Assembly: GCA_023412915.1 (NCBI GenBank)
Contig: JAEZRE010000021.1
Span: 1-64,000, forward strand
Direction: 5' to 3'
DNA length: 64,000 nt
Source of the DNA: Bacillota bacterium
Lineage (GTDB): Bacteria; Bacillota; Clostridia; Acetivibrionales; DTU013
The notes beneath the pieces are model-generated. The model was not told the origin of the DNA and made no database searches. It saw nothing but the letters and a program-made list of their open reading frames with translations. Shown in pieces: positions 16,749 through 25,949 of this stretch (positions are counted from its first letter, which is position 1; each line of letters starts with the position of its first letter). Position numbers and translations under genes: made by a program.

Positions 16749-18071
16749 CTATTCCTGCGCAAGCGGCTTGATGAAGAAATGCGAATAAGCCGCGCTCAGC
16801 ATGAGCGTCAGGCCCGACAGGAGGAAGAGCACCTGCATCCCGCCGATCATGAAGCCCGAAAGGTTCAGCCCCATTCCCTGCATTACTATCAGCAGCCCCG
16901 ATCCGGCCAATGTGCCGAGGAAACCCATAAGGCCGCCGAGAGCTGCATTGAAGCCTATATACACGGTATTCCCGTCTGCAGGAGAATATATAAACTGGAT
17001 GTTGAATGTGGAAATGCCAAGTCCCGCCCAGCCTGCTCCGCTCAAAATATGCAGCAAGGGTACCATAATGAATGCAGTCGAACCGTTTACAAAAAACCAG
17101 CTGAAGTGGGCTATGCCCAAAGTCAGGATCGAATATGTCAGTACGAAGTTCCAGGACTTTCTGTCGGCGATCCTGCCCCATACCCTTACAAGTATAACAT
17201 CGACGATCGTAAAAAGCATGCCCATGACCATAATATAGGTATAGTCGAGCTTCAGCCCCGTTACCATGTATACCGAGAAGAACGGGCCGCCTATTTGCAG
17301 ACCGACGTTGTACAGGATGAAAAATATGATGATTTTCCTGAAGCCCAAATTTTTAAGAGGCATCGTGACGATCTGCCTGAGCTTGAACGTAGTTTTACTT
17401 TTAACCCTGTCCGGTTCCTTTATCCTTAGCCAGAAATAACCGTTTGCGAATGAAAGCAGCAAAACTATTATGAACATGATCACAAAGCCGCCGTATTGGT
17501 TTCCGCCGGCCTTGTATGAGTCCATGACAGGGCCAAGCACAAGCGTGAAAAGTGTGCCTACCGCAAGAAAATACGATTCCTTTTTGCTGAAATACCTGCC
17601 GCGTATGTTCTCCGGCGTCAGGTCTATCTGTATGGCACTTGCGGCCGGATTGCTGAAGGAAATAGCCATATACGCCACAAGATAGAAGACGGTCAAAAGT
17701 GCAAGTCTCTCGCTTTTGCCCGACGCTATGAGCGGAATAAGCACCATAAGGCCGAGGATGAACCTGTGCAGGAAGTTCAGAAGAACTACAAGAGGCTTCC
17801 TTCTTTCCTTTTTTTCAAAATATAGCGGCGATAAAAGCGACATTACACCTGCAAGTACCGGTATCGCGCCTATCAAACCGTTAAAAGAGTCATCGGCGCC
17901 CAGAAAATTGGCATAGCCGGCAAGAAAGGCGCCGCTTGTGAAATTGAATATCGTACGTGCGGTACAGCCCTCGAATATGGACATCCTGCGGCTGTGTTCA
18001 AAGTCCTTTTCCGTGGATGGCCTTGCGTTAAAAAGTATATTTACGAGCTTTTTCTCCAAGTTTATATTCAT
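16749..18071 (-). CDS. Major facilitator superfamily transporter
   Basis: 440 aa with about twelve hydrophobic helices and a long central charged loop (about residues 205-225, RIKEPDRVKSKTTFKLRQ). The N-terminal half contains FNGLIGAIPVLAGVMSLLSP and FEKKERRKPLVV, the MFS loop 2-3 type motif, and a PENIRGRYFSKKES loop. Similar proteins occur widely in Clostridia without a defined substrate. Convergent with the TPR gene; RBS weak (GGGAAAAG). Confidence 0.85.
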   Translation of the reverse strand: MNINLEKKLVNILFNARPSTEKDFEHSRRMSIFEGCTARTIFNFTSGAFLAGYANFLGADDSFNGLIGAIPVLAGVMSLLSPLYFEKKERRKPLVVLLNFLHRFILGLMVLIPLIASGKSERLALLTVFYLVAYMAISFSNPAASAIQIDLTPENIRGRYFSKKESYFLAVGTLFTLVLGPVMDSYKAGGNQYGGFVIMFIIVLLLSFANGYFWLRIKEPDRVKSKTTFKLRQIVTMPLKNLGFRKIIIFFILYNVGLQIGGPFFSVYMVTGLKLDYTYIMVMGMLFTIVDVILVRVWGRIADRKSWNFVLTYSILTLGIAHFSWFFVNGSTAFIMVPLLHILSGAGWAGLGISTFNIQFIYSPADGNTVYIGFNAALGGLMGFLGTLAGSGLLIVMQGMGLNLSGFMIGGMQVLFLLSGLTLMLSAAYSHFFIKPLAQE

Positions 18072-18169
18072 AGTCTTTTCCCATCGATATATTTAAAAAC
18101 AGCCATATATATTTAATTATACAAGACTATTCACTGTATTGAAATATATTAATGAGATAAGGAAAATAT

Positions 18170-19054
18170 TTAGAAAAATGATAATTGAGAGTTATAATAG
18201 CCACGTCTGTATGCTTTTATGATGTCGTCCATCTCGTAGAGCAGGCCGCGTTCACCGCACATACCCGTAAATTTGCCAATAAGCTCGTCCGCCCTTGGCG
18301 AGTCGCAGCGGTAGGAATTGCCGAATTGTCTTATATATTTTTGTTTCACGCCCGGAAAAGCTGCGTCGAGCTTCTCGAAGAAATAATCCCTTTGGTTCTG
18401 CCTCAGAGTCACGCCGAATGCCGGATATATGAATTTCGCCCCACACCGGACTGCGCAGTCGATTATTCCGCTTATATTTCCGGGGTCATCCTCGATAAAA
18501 GGCAAAACAGGCATAAGTAGTATACCTGTGAATATGCCGCGGGATGAGAGCTTCTTTATGGCGGCAAACCGTTCTGATGAAAGCGGGGCGTTCGGCTCAA
18601 CCTTTTTGCAGAGCGAGTCGTCGCAGGTGGTTACGGTGATTTTGACGAGGACGGGCGAATGGGCGCTTATCCTTTCCAGAATATCGATATCCCGCGAAAC
18701 AAGGCTGCTCTTTGTGGCAATCGCTATGCCGAACCTGTAGTCGTTTACAAGTTCCAATGCGCCCCGCGTGAGGCGGTATTCCTCCTCGAACCTGTTGTAC
18801 GGATCGCTCATGGCGCCTGTACCTATAACGCCGGTCCTTCGCTTTGATTTGAGTTCGCGTTCTATCAGTGCAAGAGCGTTCTGCTTTGCCCTCACCTCGT
18901 CGAAATTTTCCACGCGGTAGCATTCGCTGCGGCTGTCACAGTAAATACAGCCGTGATGACAACCCTTGTAAATGTTCATGTTGTAATTGCAGCCGAACCA
19001 GCCGTTATTGGCCCCATAGCCTGATATGATCGTTTTTGCGGGTATGTATCGCAT
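18170..19054 (-). CDS. SPL-family radical SAM protein
   Basis: 294 aa. The radical SAM cluster motif is GCHHGCIYC (C32, C36, C39: CxxxCxxC), preceded by NIYKGC, the hallmark of the spore photoproduct lyase/Rv2578c-like group. IGTGAMSDPYNRFEEEYRLTRG follows and is characteristic of this group. It lacks the N-terminal extension and is shorter than classical SplB (about 340 aa), so DNA repair activity should not be assumed; the substrate is unknown. It starts 17 bp after a GyrI-like domain gene and is probably co-transcribed with it. Confidence 0.88.
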   Translation of the reverse strand: MRYIPAKTIISGYGANNGWFGCNYNMNIYKGCHHGCIYCDSRSECYRVENFDEVRAKQNALALIERELKSKRRTGVIGTGAMSDPYNRFEEEYRLTRGALELVNDYRFGIAIATKSSLVSRDIDILERISAHSPVLVKITVTTCDDSLCKKVEPNAPLSSERFAAIKKLSSRGIFTGILLMPVLPFIEDDPGNISGIIDCAVRCGAKFIYPAFGVTLRQNQRDYFFEKLDAAFPGVKQKYIRQFGNSYRCDSPRADELIGKFTGMCGERGLLYEMDDIIKAYRRGYYNSQLSFF

Positions 19055-19071
19055 ATTGATCTGCTTTCCCG

Positions 19072-19701
19072 TTAATCCGGTTTTCCGACCTGAAACCGCA
19101 AAACTGTCCTTCGCTTGTCAGGGCTTGTTTTGCGCGGGTCGGTGATATAAATTTCCCTGTGCTTTAGTGACAGGCGCTTGAAACCGCTGTTTTCGCAGAA
19201 TTGTTCCATAATTGCAAAGCTTGCGGGTTCGTCGTCATAGCTTCCCGTGTGCATCATCTGGCAGCAGAGGCCTTCATCAAAAGTGGCAAATCCCGCGTTT
19301 TTCAGGTATGGGTTGGGCTTTTTCTTTACGGTGGAGGCCAAAAAGCGGTCAAACAGTTCGGGAGTCAAAAAATCCGGCTGCCTGACCATAATTTCATACC
19401 TGTAATTGCTTTTGACAGTGCTCGGTATTGTATGATCGACAAGATCCCACACGCCCTCCATCGGAAAAACGCGGTATTCGTAGTACCCCTCGGGAACATT
19501 CCCGCTTTTGTACGACATTTTGACCGCGTAGGTAAGACTGTAGAGCGCCTGTATTGCCAGTGCAAAATCGGGTCCGTTCGGATCTCCTTCCCCCTTTACC
19601 GTTATAAAGCTCATCGGAGGGATTTGGATCAGCCCGGGTACTCCCTTTGGCAAATACAGGTCCTTGAATTCCTTTTTATAATCCGATTTAATAATGCTCA
19701 C
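19072..19701 (-). CDS. GyrI-like small-molecule-binding domain protein
   Basis: About 209 aa; the opening SDYKKEFKDLYLPKGVPGLIQIPPMSFITVKGEGDPN and the YEYRVFPMEGVWDL segment are typical of stand-alone GyrI-like (AraC effector-binding-like) proteins that bind or modify hydrophobic small molecules. No DNA-binding domain. The start is uncertain: the only standard codon is a GTG at 19701 that is part of AGAAGGAGTG, the likely Shine-Dalgarno itself. An ATT codon 2-3 positions later would have correct spacing. Upstream neighbour of the SPL-like radical SAM gene. Confidence 0.8.
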   Translation of the reverse strand: MSIIKSDYKKEFKDLYLPKGVPGLIQIPPMSFITVKGEGDPNGPDFALAIQALYSLTYAVKMSYKSGNVPEGYYEYRVFPMEGVWDLVDHTIPSTVKSNYRYEIMVRQPDFLTPELFDRFLASTVKKKPNPYLKNAGFATFDEGLCCQMMHTGSYDDEPASFAIMEQFCENSGFKRLSLKHREIYITDPRKTSPDKRRTVLRFQVGKPD

Positions 19702-19778
19702 TCCTTCTGTTTACTATGAAACCATTATAGTCCATGCAACATGACAGGAGTATGTCATATTGACAGTTGTCTTTCGAA

Positions 19779-20468
19779 TTATTTGAAAAGCTTCCACGGA
19801 TAAGTTTCCGGAGGCAATGAATTAAAGGACATGCAGCGTTTCAACGTCGGGTGCTCGAAGCCCACCTCGGCGGACCACAGCGCCAGCTGCATCCCGGGCT
19901 TGTTAAGCGGAACTCCGTTCAACGAAGCCCCGTATTTCTGGTCGCCGTAAAGCGGGTGCCCTATGGCAGAAAGCTGAACGCGTATCTGGTGCGGTCTGCC
20001 CGTATGCAGTCTGACGGCTATGAGCGACAGACCCTCTTCCGAGCCCTTTACAGTATAATCGAGGACCGCCTTTTTACCTTCGTCAGAAGACTTGACGATG
20101 CGGACCGTATTGGTTTCCTCATCCTTGTCGAGGTAATGCGTGAGCGTGCCGGATACAGGCTCAGGGACGCCGTACACCACCGCCATGTATTCTTTGCCGA
20201 ATTCTCTCCTGCGTATCTGATCGGAAAGCCTTGAGGCAGCTTTCGACGTTTTTGCAAACACCATGGCTCCTCCGACCGGGCGGTCAAGCCTGTGTACCAG
20301 GCCCAGATAGACGTTTCCCGGCTTATTGTACCTTACTTTGAGCTCCTCCTTCAATGCGGTGAGAAGATCCTCGTCGCCTGTCCGGTCGCCCTGCGTAAGC
20401 ATATTCGGAGGCTTGACCACTACCAGCACGTGGTTGTCCTCATATAATATCTCTATTTTTTTAGTCAT
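19779..20468 (-). CDS. RluA-family pseudouridine synthase
   Basis: 229 aa. The catalytic HRLDRPVGG motif (Asp at about residue 62) and the RRREFGKEYMAVVYGVP, TGRPHQIRVQLSAIGHPLYGDQKYG blocks of the RluA family are intact. There is no N-terminal S4 domain; it begins directly with the catalytic fold (EILYEDNHVLVVVKPPNMLTQ). It isomerises uridine to pseudouridine in rRNA or tRNA; the target site cannot be predicted. It lies 87 nt downstream of an RlmI-like methyltransferase in the same orientation, making a small RNA-modification cluster. Confidence 0.92.
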   Translation of the reverse strand: MTKKIEILYEDNHVLVVVKPPNMLTQGDRTGDEDLLTALKEELKVRYNKPGNVYLGLVHRLDRPVGGAMVFAKTSKAASRLSDQIRRREFGKEYMAVVYGVPEPVSGTLTHYLDKDEETNTVRIVKSSDEGKKAVLDYTVKGSEEGLSLIAVRLHTGRPHQIRVQLSAIGHPLYGDQKYGASLNGVPLNKPGMQLALWSAEVGFEHPTLKRCMSFNSLPPETYPWKLFK

Positions 20469-20555
20469 AATTGAACTCTCATTCCGCAGGCGAATGACCT
20501 GTACCCTGCATGATGTTTCGGTGCTGTTCCCGCCGCTGCCAAAATATCTGCCAGA

Positions 20556-21419
20556 TCAGGCCTCCCACCTGCCCGCCGCTCCGCATGGCAGGATAAGCCC
20601 CGTTGCAGTCGCGCGAAGCCCGACCTCGTCGGCATTCACCGAACCCGAAAACTTTTTTTGAAGCGAAAGTCTCAGCATATTGCCTATGACTGTAGGCGAA
20701 AGGCCTGTAGTATAGGAGTTTACAAGGAAAAACAGAGGCTCGTCGGACAATATGTCGATACACAGGCTTATGAGCCCGTACAATTCATCCTCTATCTTCC
20801 ATAGCTCGCCATTCGGGCCTCTGCCGTAGGATGGCGGATCCATAATGACGGCGTCATATTTCCGGCCGCGCCTCAGCTCCCGGTTCACGAATTTGACCAC
20901 ATCGTCCACAATGAAACGCACAGGCTTGTCCTCAAGCTTTGAGAGCGCCAGGTTCTCTTTCGCACGCGTCACCATGCCCTTGGCGGCGTCCACGTGACAC
21001 ACCTCGGCTCCGGCATGCGCCGCTGCGACTGTTGCCCCGCCCGTATAAGCAAACAGGTTAAGTACGCTTGTCTTCCTACCCGCGTTCTTTATTTTCTGCT
21101 CCATCCAGTTCCAGTTGACGGCCTGCTCCGGGAAGAGACCGGTATGCTTAAAGCCGGTAGGTTCAACATAGAATTCCAGCTCCCCATGGCGAACAGTCCA
21201 CTGTGGGGGCAGCTTCTTCAGGTATTCCCAGTTTCCGCCCCCGCTGCTGCTCCTGTGGTAATGGGCATCCGCTCTGGTCCAGGCTTTATCATTTCCGGTG
21301 ATCGGCCATATTGCCTGCGGGTCAGGCCTTCTGAGCGTATATTGTCCCCAGCGTTCGAGTTTTTCCCCTCCGCCCGTATCTATCAGTTCATAATCCTTCC
21401 AATCATCTGCAAGCAGCAT
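20556..21419 (-). CDS. Class I SAM-dependent methyltransferase, RlmI-like
   Basis: 287 aa from ATG at 21419 (GGAGG seven nt upstream); the upstream in-frame extension overlaps the kinase gene end and lacks an RBS. SAM-binding LNLFAYTGGATVAAAHAGAEVCHVDAAKGM (about 128-158) and the catalytic MDPPSYGRGPNGELWKIED block match the large-subunit rRNA cytosine methyltransferase superfamily (RlmI/YwbD/SAM-dependent COG1092). It lacks the N-terminal PUA domain of RlmI and has a distinct N-terminal region (DDWKDYELIDTGGGEKLERWG) common in this subgroup. The RNA target is unknown. Confidence 0.9.
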   Translation of the reverse strand: MLLADDWKDYELIDTGGGEKLERWGQYTLRRPDPQAIWPITGNDKAWTRADAHYHRSSSGGGNWEYLKKLPPQWTVRHGELEFYVEPTGFKHTGLFPEQAVNWNWMEQKIKNAGRKTSVLNLFAYTGGATVAAAHAGAEVCHVDAAKGMVTRAKENLALSKLEDKPVRFIVDDVVKFVNRELRRGRKYDAVIMDPPSYGRGPNGELWKIEDELYGLISLCIDILSDEPLFFLVNSYTTGLSPTVIGNMLRLSLQKKFSGSVNADEVGLRATATGLILPCGAAGRWEA

Positions 21420-21508
21420 CTCAAGTCCTCCGGATATATTTTTTCCAGCAGAATGAATTCTATCATAACGTCGTGATAAAAAAAAGGCGGGACTTGACCG
21501 GGCATTAT

Positions 21509-22930
21509 TCATTTACCCGTATAAACATCGGAAAATTCAATGGTAGTCGATTTTGCAGTCCTGTTACCCGCAATTTCCTTCAGGCATACGGCATCAGCGG
21601 CATCCCCGTCCTGTTCTCTCTCTGCCGTCGTATTCGGAAGAAGCAGACAAAAAGTGCTTCCCTCGCCGACTTTACTTTTTACGGTTATACATCCTCCCAA
21701 GGCTTCAGCAAACAGCTTTACTAAAGACAAGCCGATACCGGTACCCTCTGCCTGGCGAGTCAGCGAGCTGTCGACTTGTCCGAAGCGCTCGAAAATCAAA
21801 TCCTTTTTATCCTCGGGAATACCGACGCCTTCGTCTATTACTTCAATTTTAATATTATTTATGCCTTTCGTGAGCTTCACAACGATTGATTTACCGGCGG
21901 GAGTAAATTTTATGGCATTTGAAAGAAGATTCAGCAGGATACGTTCGTATTTTTCTTCATCGATACCGGTCACTAACTGCTCATGGCTGGACAAAATCGA
22001 TATTTTTATGCCCTTTTGAGTCGAATATACCTGCACGGATTCTATTATGGATTTGGTCAGGCAGACGATATCCGCGTTCCTTCTGTTGATCTTGATATGC
22101 CCCGCATTGGCCCGCGTTATGTCCAGAAGGTTGTTTACGAGCCTCAATTGCCGAAAGGAATTCTGCTTGATCTTATCCAGATAACCTTTCAGCCTGTCGC
22201 TCATTTCCGCCCCGCAAAAATGCTCGATAGCCTGTATTGCCGAATTTATCACGGTCAATGGAGTTCTGAACTCATGTGATATCGTTGACAGGAATTCGTC
22301 CTTCATTTTAATAGAGGCTTCAAGCTCCTTATTGATCAAAAACTCCTTAACATACATTGAATAACTGATACGAGTACAAAGAAAAACAACTATGCCCACT
22401 GTTAACGAATTGACAATATTGCCGTTTAGGTTTACTGAATTGTGCTCAACCGCGTATAGACCGAAAATAAATACAACAAGCGAGGATGATATGAAGATCA
22501 GGCCCTCGATGTTACTCAACAAAAGAATATAGGATATGCAAAACAAAGCAATGATATATGCCGAGATTTGTCCATGAATAAATTGAGCATTTAAAGAAAG
22601 GGCTTCGCCCATGGCGAGGTGGGCTGAAATTATTATATAGTGAAGGATTCTATTGAAGCCAGTTTGTTTGTTTTCGTTTACGAGGTACATAAATCCAATA
22701 CCTGCGTATATGACAATTCCCACTACATGAATATATAACAAGCTTTTATAAGCAGGCAGCGTACCCCACCTGGATCTGTAAAAAAGCAAATCGACACCCA
22801 AATAAAAGAACAGCAGTATTATGACCACATATAAGGAGAGCTTCTCTCTGTATAGATTGACAGCAAGAATCTTTTGATCAAACTCTTGTTTATAGGCAGA
22901 AGGAATTCGAATTAAGTAGCGTTCAATCAT
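21509..22930 (-). CDS. Membrane sensor histidine kinase
   Basis: 473 aa. About six transmembrane helices (residues 30-195) form the sensor with no extracellular domain; a short coiled linker leads to HisKA (FLSTISHEFRTPLTVINSAI, phospho-acceptor His near residue 222) and a HATPase_c domain with N box (ERILLNLLSNAIKFTP), G1 (VIDEGVGIPEDKKDL), F box and G2 (GTGIGLSLVKLF). No response regulator is adjacent, so it is an orphan kinase. Start ATG follows GGAGG. Confidence 0.93.
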   Translation of the reverse strand: MIERYLIRIPSAYKQEFDQKILAVNLYREKLSLYVVIILLFFYLGVDLLFYRSRWGTLPAYKSLLYIHVVGIVIYAGIGFMYLVNENKQTGFNRILHYIIISAHLAMGEALSLNAQFIHGQISAYIIALFCISYILLLSNIEGLIFISSSLVVFIFGLYAVEHNSVNLNGNIVNSLTVGIVVFLCTRISYSMYVKEFLINKELEASIKMKDEFLSTISHEFRTPLTVINSAIQAIEHFCGAEMSDRLKGYLDKIKQNSFRQLRLVNNLLDITRANAGHIKINRRNADIVCLTKSIIESVQVYSTQKGIKISILSSHEQLVTGIDEEKYERILLNLLSNAIKFTPAGKSIVVKLTKGINNIKIEVIDEGVGIPEDKKDLIFERFGQVDSSLTRQAEGTGIGLSLVKLFAEALGGCITVKSKVGEGSTFCLLLPNTTAEREQDGDAADAVCLKEIAGNRTAKSTTIEFSDVYTGK

Positions 22931-23027
22931 CTTTTCCTCCCGTATTTAAATGATATAAGATACATTTTATCATATAATTGAGCTAAACCATACGTTTTGT
23001 ATACTTATTTGTATCTCTTGGAAGGGA

Positions 23028-23393
23028 CTAAAAGATCGCTTTCAAAATCAAACCTATGATTATAAGCCATATAAGAATTATTGGTATTGCGTAATACCAC
23101 TTTTCAGGCTTGCCATTTTTCCAGAGCTGTTCCGACTCCGCGCGGCATTGAGCTACTATCTCCTCGGGAACAAGCCTTATCGTGGCGGCAGCCAGCAGGG
23201 GTAAAATAATTATGTCGTCAAGATATCCGAGGACAGGGATAAAATCAGGGATCAGATCGATAGGAGATAATGCGTATCCAACTGTTAAAACGGCCAGTGC
23301 TTTGGCATACCATGGCGTTTCCTTTTTCCCAAGCGCCAGAAAAACGGCTGGAATGTCCTTTTTAAGTTGTTTTGCTCGTTCCTTGATGTTCAT
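23028..23393 (-). CDS. DUF1232 (YkvA-like) membrane protein
   Basis: 121 aa. The DUF1232 core WYAKALAVLTVGYALSPIDLIPDFIPVLGYLDDIIILPLL is intact (residues 28-68), with a second hydrophobic helix at the C-terminus (WYYAIPIILIWLIIIGLILKAIF). Function unknown across the family. RBS before the ATG at 23393 is poor. Confidence 0.85.
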   Translation of the reverse strand: MNIKERAKQLKKDIPAVFLALGKKETPWYAKALAVLTVGYALSPIDLIPDFIPVLGYLDDIIILPLLAAATIRLVPEEIVAQCRAESEQLWKNGKPEKWYYAIPIILIWLIIIGLILKAIF

Positions 23394-23572
23394 TTACGAT
23401 ACCAATTTATCTTTCATTTAATGAGTTCGGTATACCCTGTCATCCGTTCAGTTGAGAAATCCAAGCGATGCGATTTCTTACTTATTACCACATGCACGAT
23501 TGCTCTTACCACATTTTATCACATCTTCCGGCAACAAATATAATGAAAAAGAGATTAGCTTATATATAAAAC

Positions 23573-23608
23573 AAACTGCCCCCCGGTCTACCTGTCAGGG
23601 GGCAGTTT
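23573..23608 (-). terminator. Terminator of the galT-galK-galE operon
   Basis: AAACTGCCCCC pairs perfectly with GGGGGCAGTTT (11 bp, 14-nt loop); on the minus strand it is followed by GTTTTATATAT. It lies 50 nt after the galE stop. Confidence 0.85.
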
Positions 23609-23658
23609 AAAAAGCCTTTTTTAGCTGTTTCAGCTTTTCATCTGTGCGTGCTCAATGC

Positions 23659-24645
23659 TCAGTCCCCGTATCCTTCGGGGTGATCCTTGTGCCATTTCCA
23701 CGCAGTTTCAATTATCGTTGAAAGATCGTCGAACTTCGGCTCCCACTTCAATTCGGTCTTGATCCTGTTCGAAGAAGCCACCAGTATAGCGGGATCTCCG
23801 GCTCTTCTGGGAGCGATGACTTCCTTGATGTTGACCCCGGTGACCTTTCTGGCAAGGCTCACTACTTCCTTGACCGAGAAGCCCTTGCCGTTGCCTAGGT
23901 TGTATATCCTGCTGTCCCCGCCGTTTCTCAGGCTCTTCAGCGCGAGAATGTGCGCCATCGCGAGGTCCGTTACATGGATGTAATCCCTGACACAGCTTCC
24001 GTCGGGCGTATCATAATCGTCCCCGAATATCTGTATCGCGTCCCTCTTGCCGAGCGCCGCCTGAAGTACTATCGGGATCAGGTGGCTTTCCGGCTTGTGA
24101 TCCTCTCCGATGGTACCGCTTATGTGAGCGCCGGCGGCATTGAAGTAACGCAGCGATACATATTTGATACCGTAAGCATTGTCTGCCCATTTCAGCACCT
24201 TTTCCACCGAAAGCTTCGTTTCGCCATAGGGATTGGTGGGAAAGGTCCTGTCGGTTTCCAGGATCGGCGTATTTTCAGGCTCCCCATAGGTTGCCGCAGT
24301 CGAGGAAAACACGAGCCGCTTCACACCGTATTCCTTCATCTTGTCAAGCAGCCTCAGCGTCGAGACCATGTTGTTGTTATAATACTTCAACGGTTCAGTA
24401 ACGCTCTCGCCTACGAGCGAATACGCCGCGAAATGAATTACTTCGTCGATATGGTTTTCCTTGAATACACCGTCGAGGAATTCCGCGTCCCTAAGGTCCC
24501 CCTTGCAGAACCTGCCGCCTTTTACCGCGCCTCTGTGGCCTTTTTCGAGGTTATCGAGTATGACTACGTCCTCATTGGCTGCGAGAAGCTCCGCAGCCGT
24601 ATGACTCCCTATGTACCCTGCTCCGCCTGTGACCAATATTGCCAT
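23659..24645 (-). CDS. galE: UDP-glucose 4-epimerase
   Basis: 328 aa, full-length extended SDR. NAD-binding GGAGYIGSHTAAELL (residues 6-20), the catalytic SSTAATYGEP and YGETKLSVEKVL (Tyr/Lys pair near 148-152), and NLGNGKGFSVKEVV near 250 are intact. It interconverts UDP-galactose and UDP-glucose in the Leloir pathway. Last gene of galT-galK-galE; start ATG (AGGAGG upstream) lies directly after the galK stop. Confidence 0.97.
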   Translation of the reverse strand: MAILVTGGAGYIGSHTAAELLAANEDVVILDNLEKGHRGAVKGGRFCKGDLRDAEFLDGVFKENHIDEVIHFAAYSLVGESVTEPLKYYNNNMVSTLRLLDKMKEYGVKRLVFSSTAATYGEPENTPILETDRTFPTNPYGETKLSVEKVLKWADNAYGIKYVSLRYFNAAGAHISGTIGEDHKPESHLIPIVLQAALGKRDAIQIFGDDYDTPDGSCVRDYIHVTDLAMAHILALKSLRNGGDSRIYNLGNGKGFSVKEVVSLARKVTGVNIKEVIAPRRAGDPAILVASSNRIKTELKWEPKFDDLSTIIETAWKWHKDHPEGYGD

Positions 24646-24646
24646 T

Positions 24647-25840
24647 TTACTCAGCCTCCTTCAATTCCCTGCCGCCGTCGCCAACTTCCGAAACGTAAAA
24701 CGAAGGCGTCAGGCCTGTTCTTGCCGCATATCCCCTGCCGACCTTATCGATGAATTCATCGACGGCGTCTTCGCGGACTATGCTGACTGTGCAGCCTCCA
24801 AAGCCTGCGCCAGTCATCCTTGCGCCCGCCGTGCCCTCGATCTTCAACGCTTCTTCGACCAGCGTATCGAGTTCGACTCCGGTGACTTCGTACAGATCCC
24901 TCAACGAATTGTGCGATTCTATCATGTATTTGCCGAAAAGGGCTATATCATCGTTGTTCAGAGCTTCAATAGACTTCAATACCCTGTCGTCTTCGGCAAT
25001 GATATGCTGCGCTCTTTTCCTTACAGTTTCATCTGCTATCTCGTGCTTGTACCTGTCGAACTGCTCCGGCGATATCTCGCCAAGGCAGGACGCGTTTGGA
25101 ATATACTTCTTCAGTATATCATAAGCCTGCTCGCACTGGCTCCTTCTTTCATTATATTTTGAATCTGCCAGGCCGCGTTTTTTATTAGTGTTGACGATTA
25201 CGATCCTGTAGCCTTTCAAATTGAGCGGAACGTGCTTGTAGCTCAAATCCCTGCAATTAAGGAATATCGCGTTGTTTGCCTTGCCCATGGCGGAGGCGAA
25301 CTGATCCATTATACCGCAATTGACGCCTACATATTTGTTTTCGGCCTTCTGGCTGATGAGCGCCATTTGAATCATGTCAACGGGCTGGTTCAGGCCGTGG
25401 GCCGAATTTCCGAGCGAAACCAGCGTTATTGCCGTAGCGACTTCGATAGCGGCCGACGAAGACAGCCCGGCGCCCAGCGGAACCGTATCATGATACAGGA
25501 GCTCGCAGCCAGTGAGCATGTACCCGGCTTTTTGCAGTTCGTCCGCGACACCAAGCTGATAATTGCCCCACTTAAGGCCTTTGTATTCTTCAAGCTTGTC
25601 AAGAGAGCCTTCCACCTGTATTCCAAGATCCGTTGCAATCAGCCTTACGATCCTGTCCGTTCGCGGTCTCGCGACAATTGTCGAACGCAGTGTCAAAGCC
25701 GCGGGAAATACGTAGCCGCCGTTATAATCCGTGTGCTCTCCGATGAGATTGACCCTCCCGGGCGAGAAAAATACCCGGATACCAGCTTCAGAGCCCCCAT
25801 AGATGTCGATGAACTTCTTTTTCAACTCAGCCGTATTCAT
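24647..25840 (-). CDS. galK: Galactokinase
   Basis: 397 aa GHMP kinase. Galactokinase signature GRVNLIGEHTDYNGGYVFP (about 28-46), ATP-binding PLGAGLSSSAAIEVA (about 117-131) and the C-terminal GARMTGAGFGGCTVSIV. It phosphorylates galactose to galactose 1-phosphate. Middle gene of the operon; ATG at 25840 follows AAGGAGG. The 109-bp gap to galT contains a short inverted-repeat element at 25861-25889. Confidence 0.97.
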   Translation of the reverse strand: MNTAELKKKFIDIYGGSEAGIRVFFSPGRVNLIGEHTDYNGGYVFPAALTLRSTIVARPRTDRIVRLIATDLGIQVEGSLDKLEEYKGLKWGNYQLGVADELQKAGYMLTGCELLYHDTVPLGAGLSSSAAIEVATAITLVSLGNSAHGLNQPVDMIQMALISQKAENKYVGVNCGIMDQFASAMGKANNAIFLNCRDLSYKHVPLNLKGYRIVIVNTNKKRGLADSKYNERRSQCEQAYDILKKYIPNASCLGEISPEQFDRYKHEIADETVRKRAQHIIAEDDRVLKSIEALNNDDIALFGKYMIESHNSLRDLYEVTGVELDTLVEEALKIEGTAGARMTGAGFGGCTVSIVREDAVDEFIDKVGRGYAARTGLTPSFYVSEVGDGGRELKEAE

Positions 25841-25860
25841 ATCGCTACCTCCTTATTCAC

Positions 25861-25889
25861 TGAAACGCAGGGACGGTTCTTTTGTTTCA
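25861..25889. repeat. 29-bp element with 6-bp terminal inverted repeats in the galT-galK gap
   Basis: TGAAAC at one end and GTTTCA at the other bracket GCAGGGACGGTTCTTTT. The GGGACGGTTCT core resembles short interspersed sequences I have seen in clostridial genomes; that recollection cannot be checked here. It lies just upstream of the galK RBS, inside the operon. Confidence 0.4.
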
Positions 25890-25949
25890 TTTTAGCCCCC
25901 GCTCTTCTCCAATTTCCCCTTGATAGTGCTTTAAAGCGTTTTTCATACG

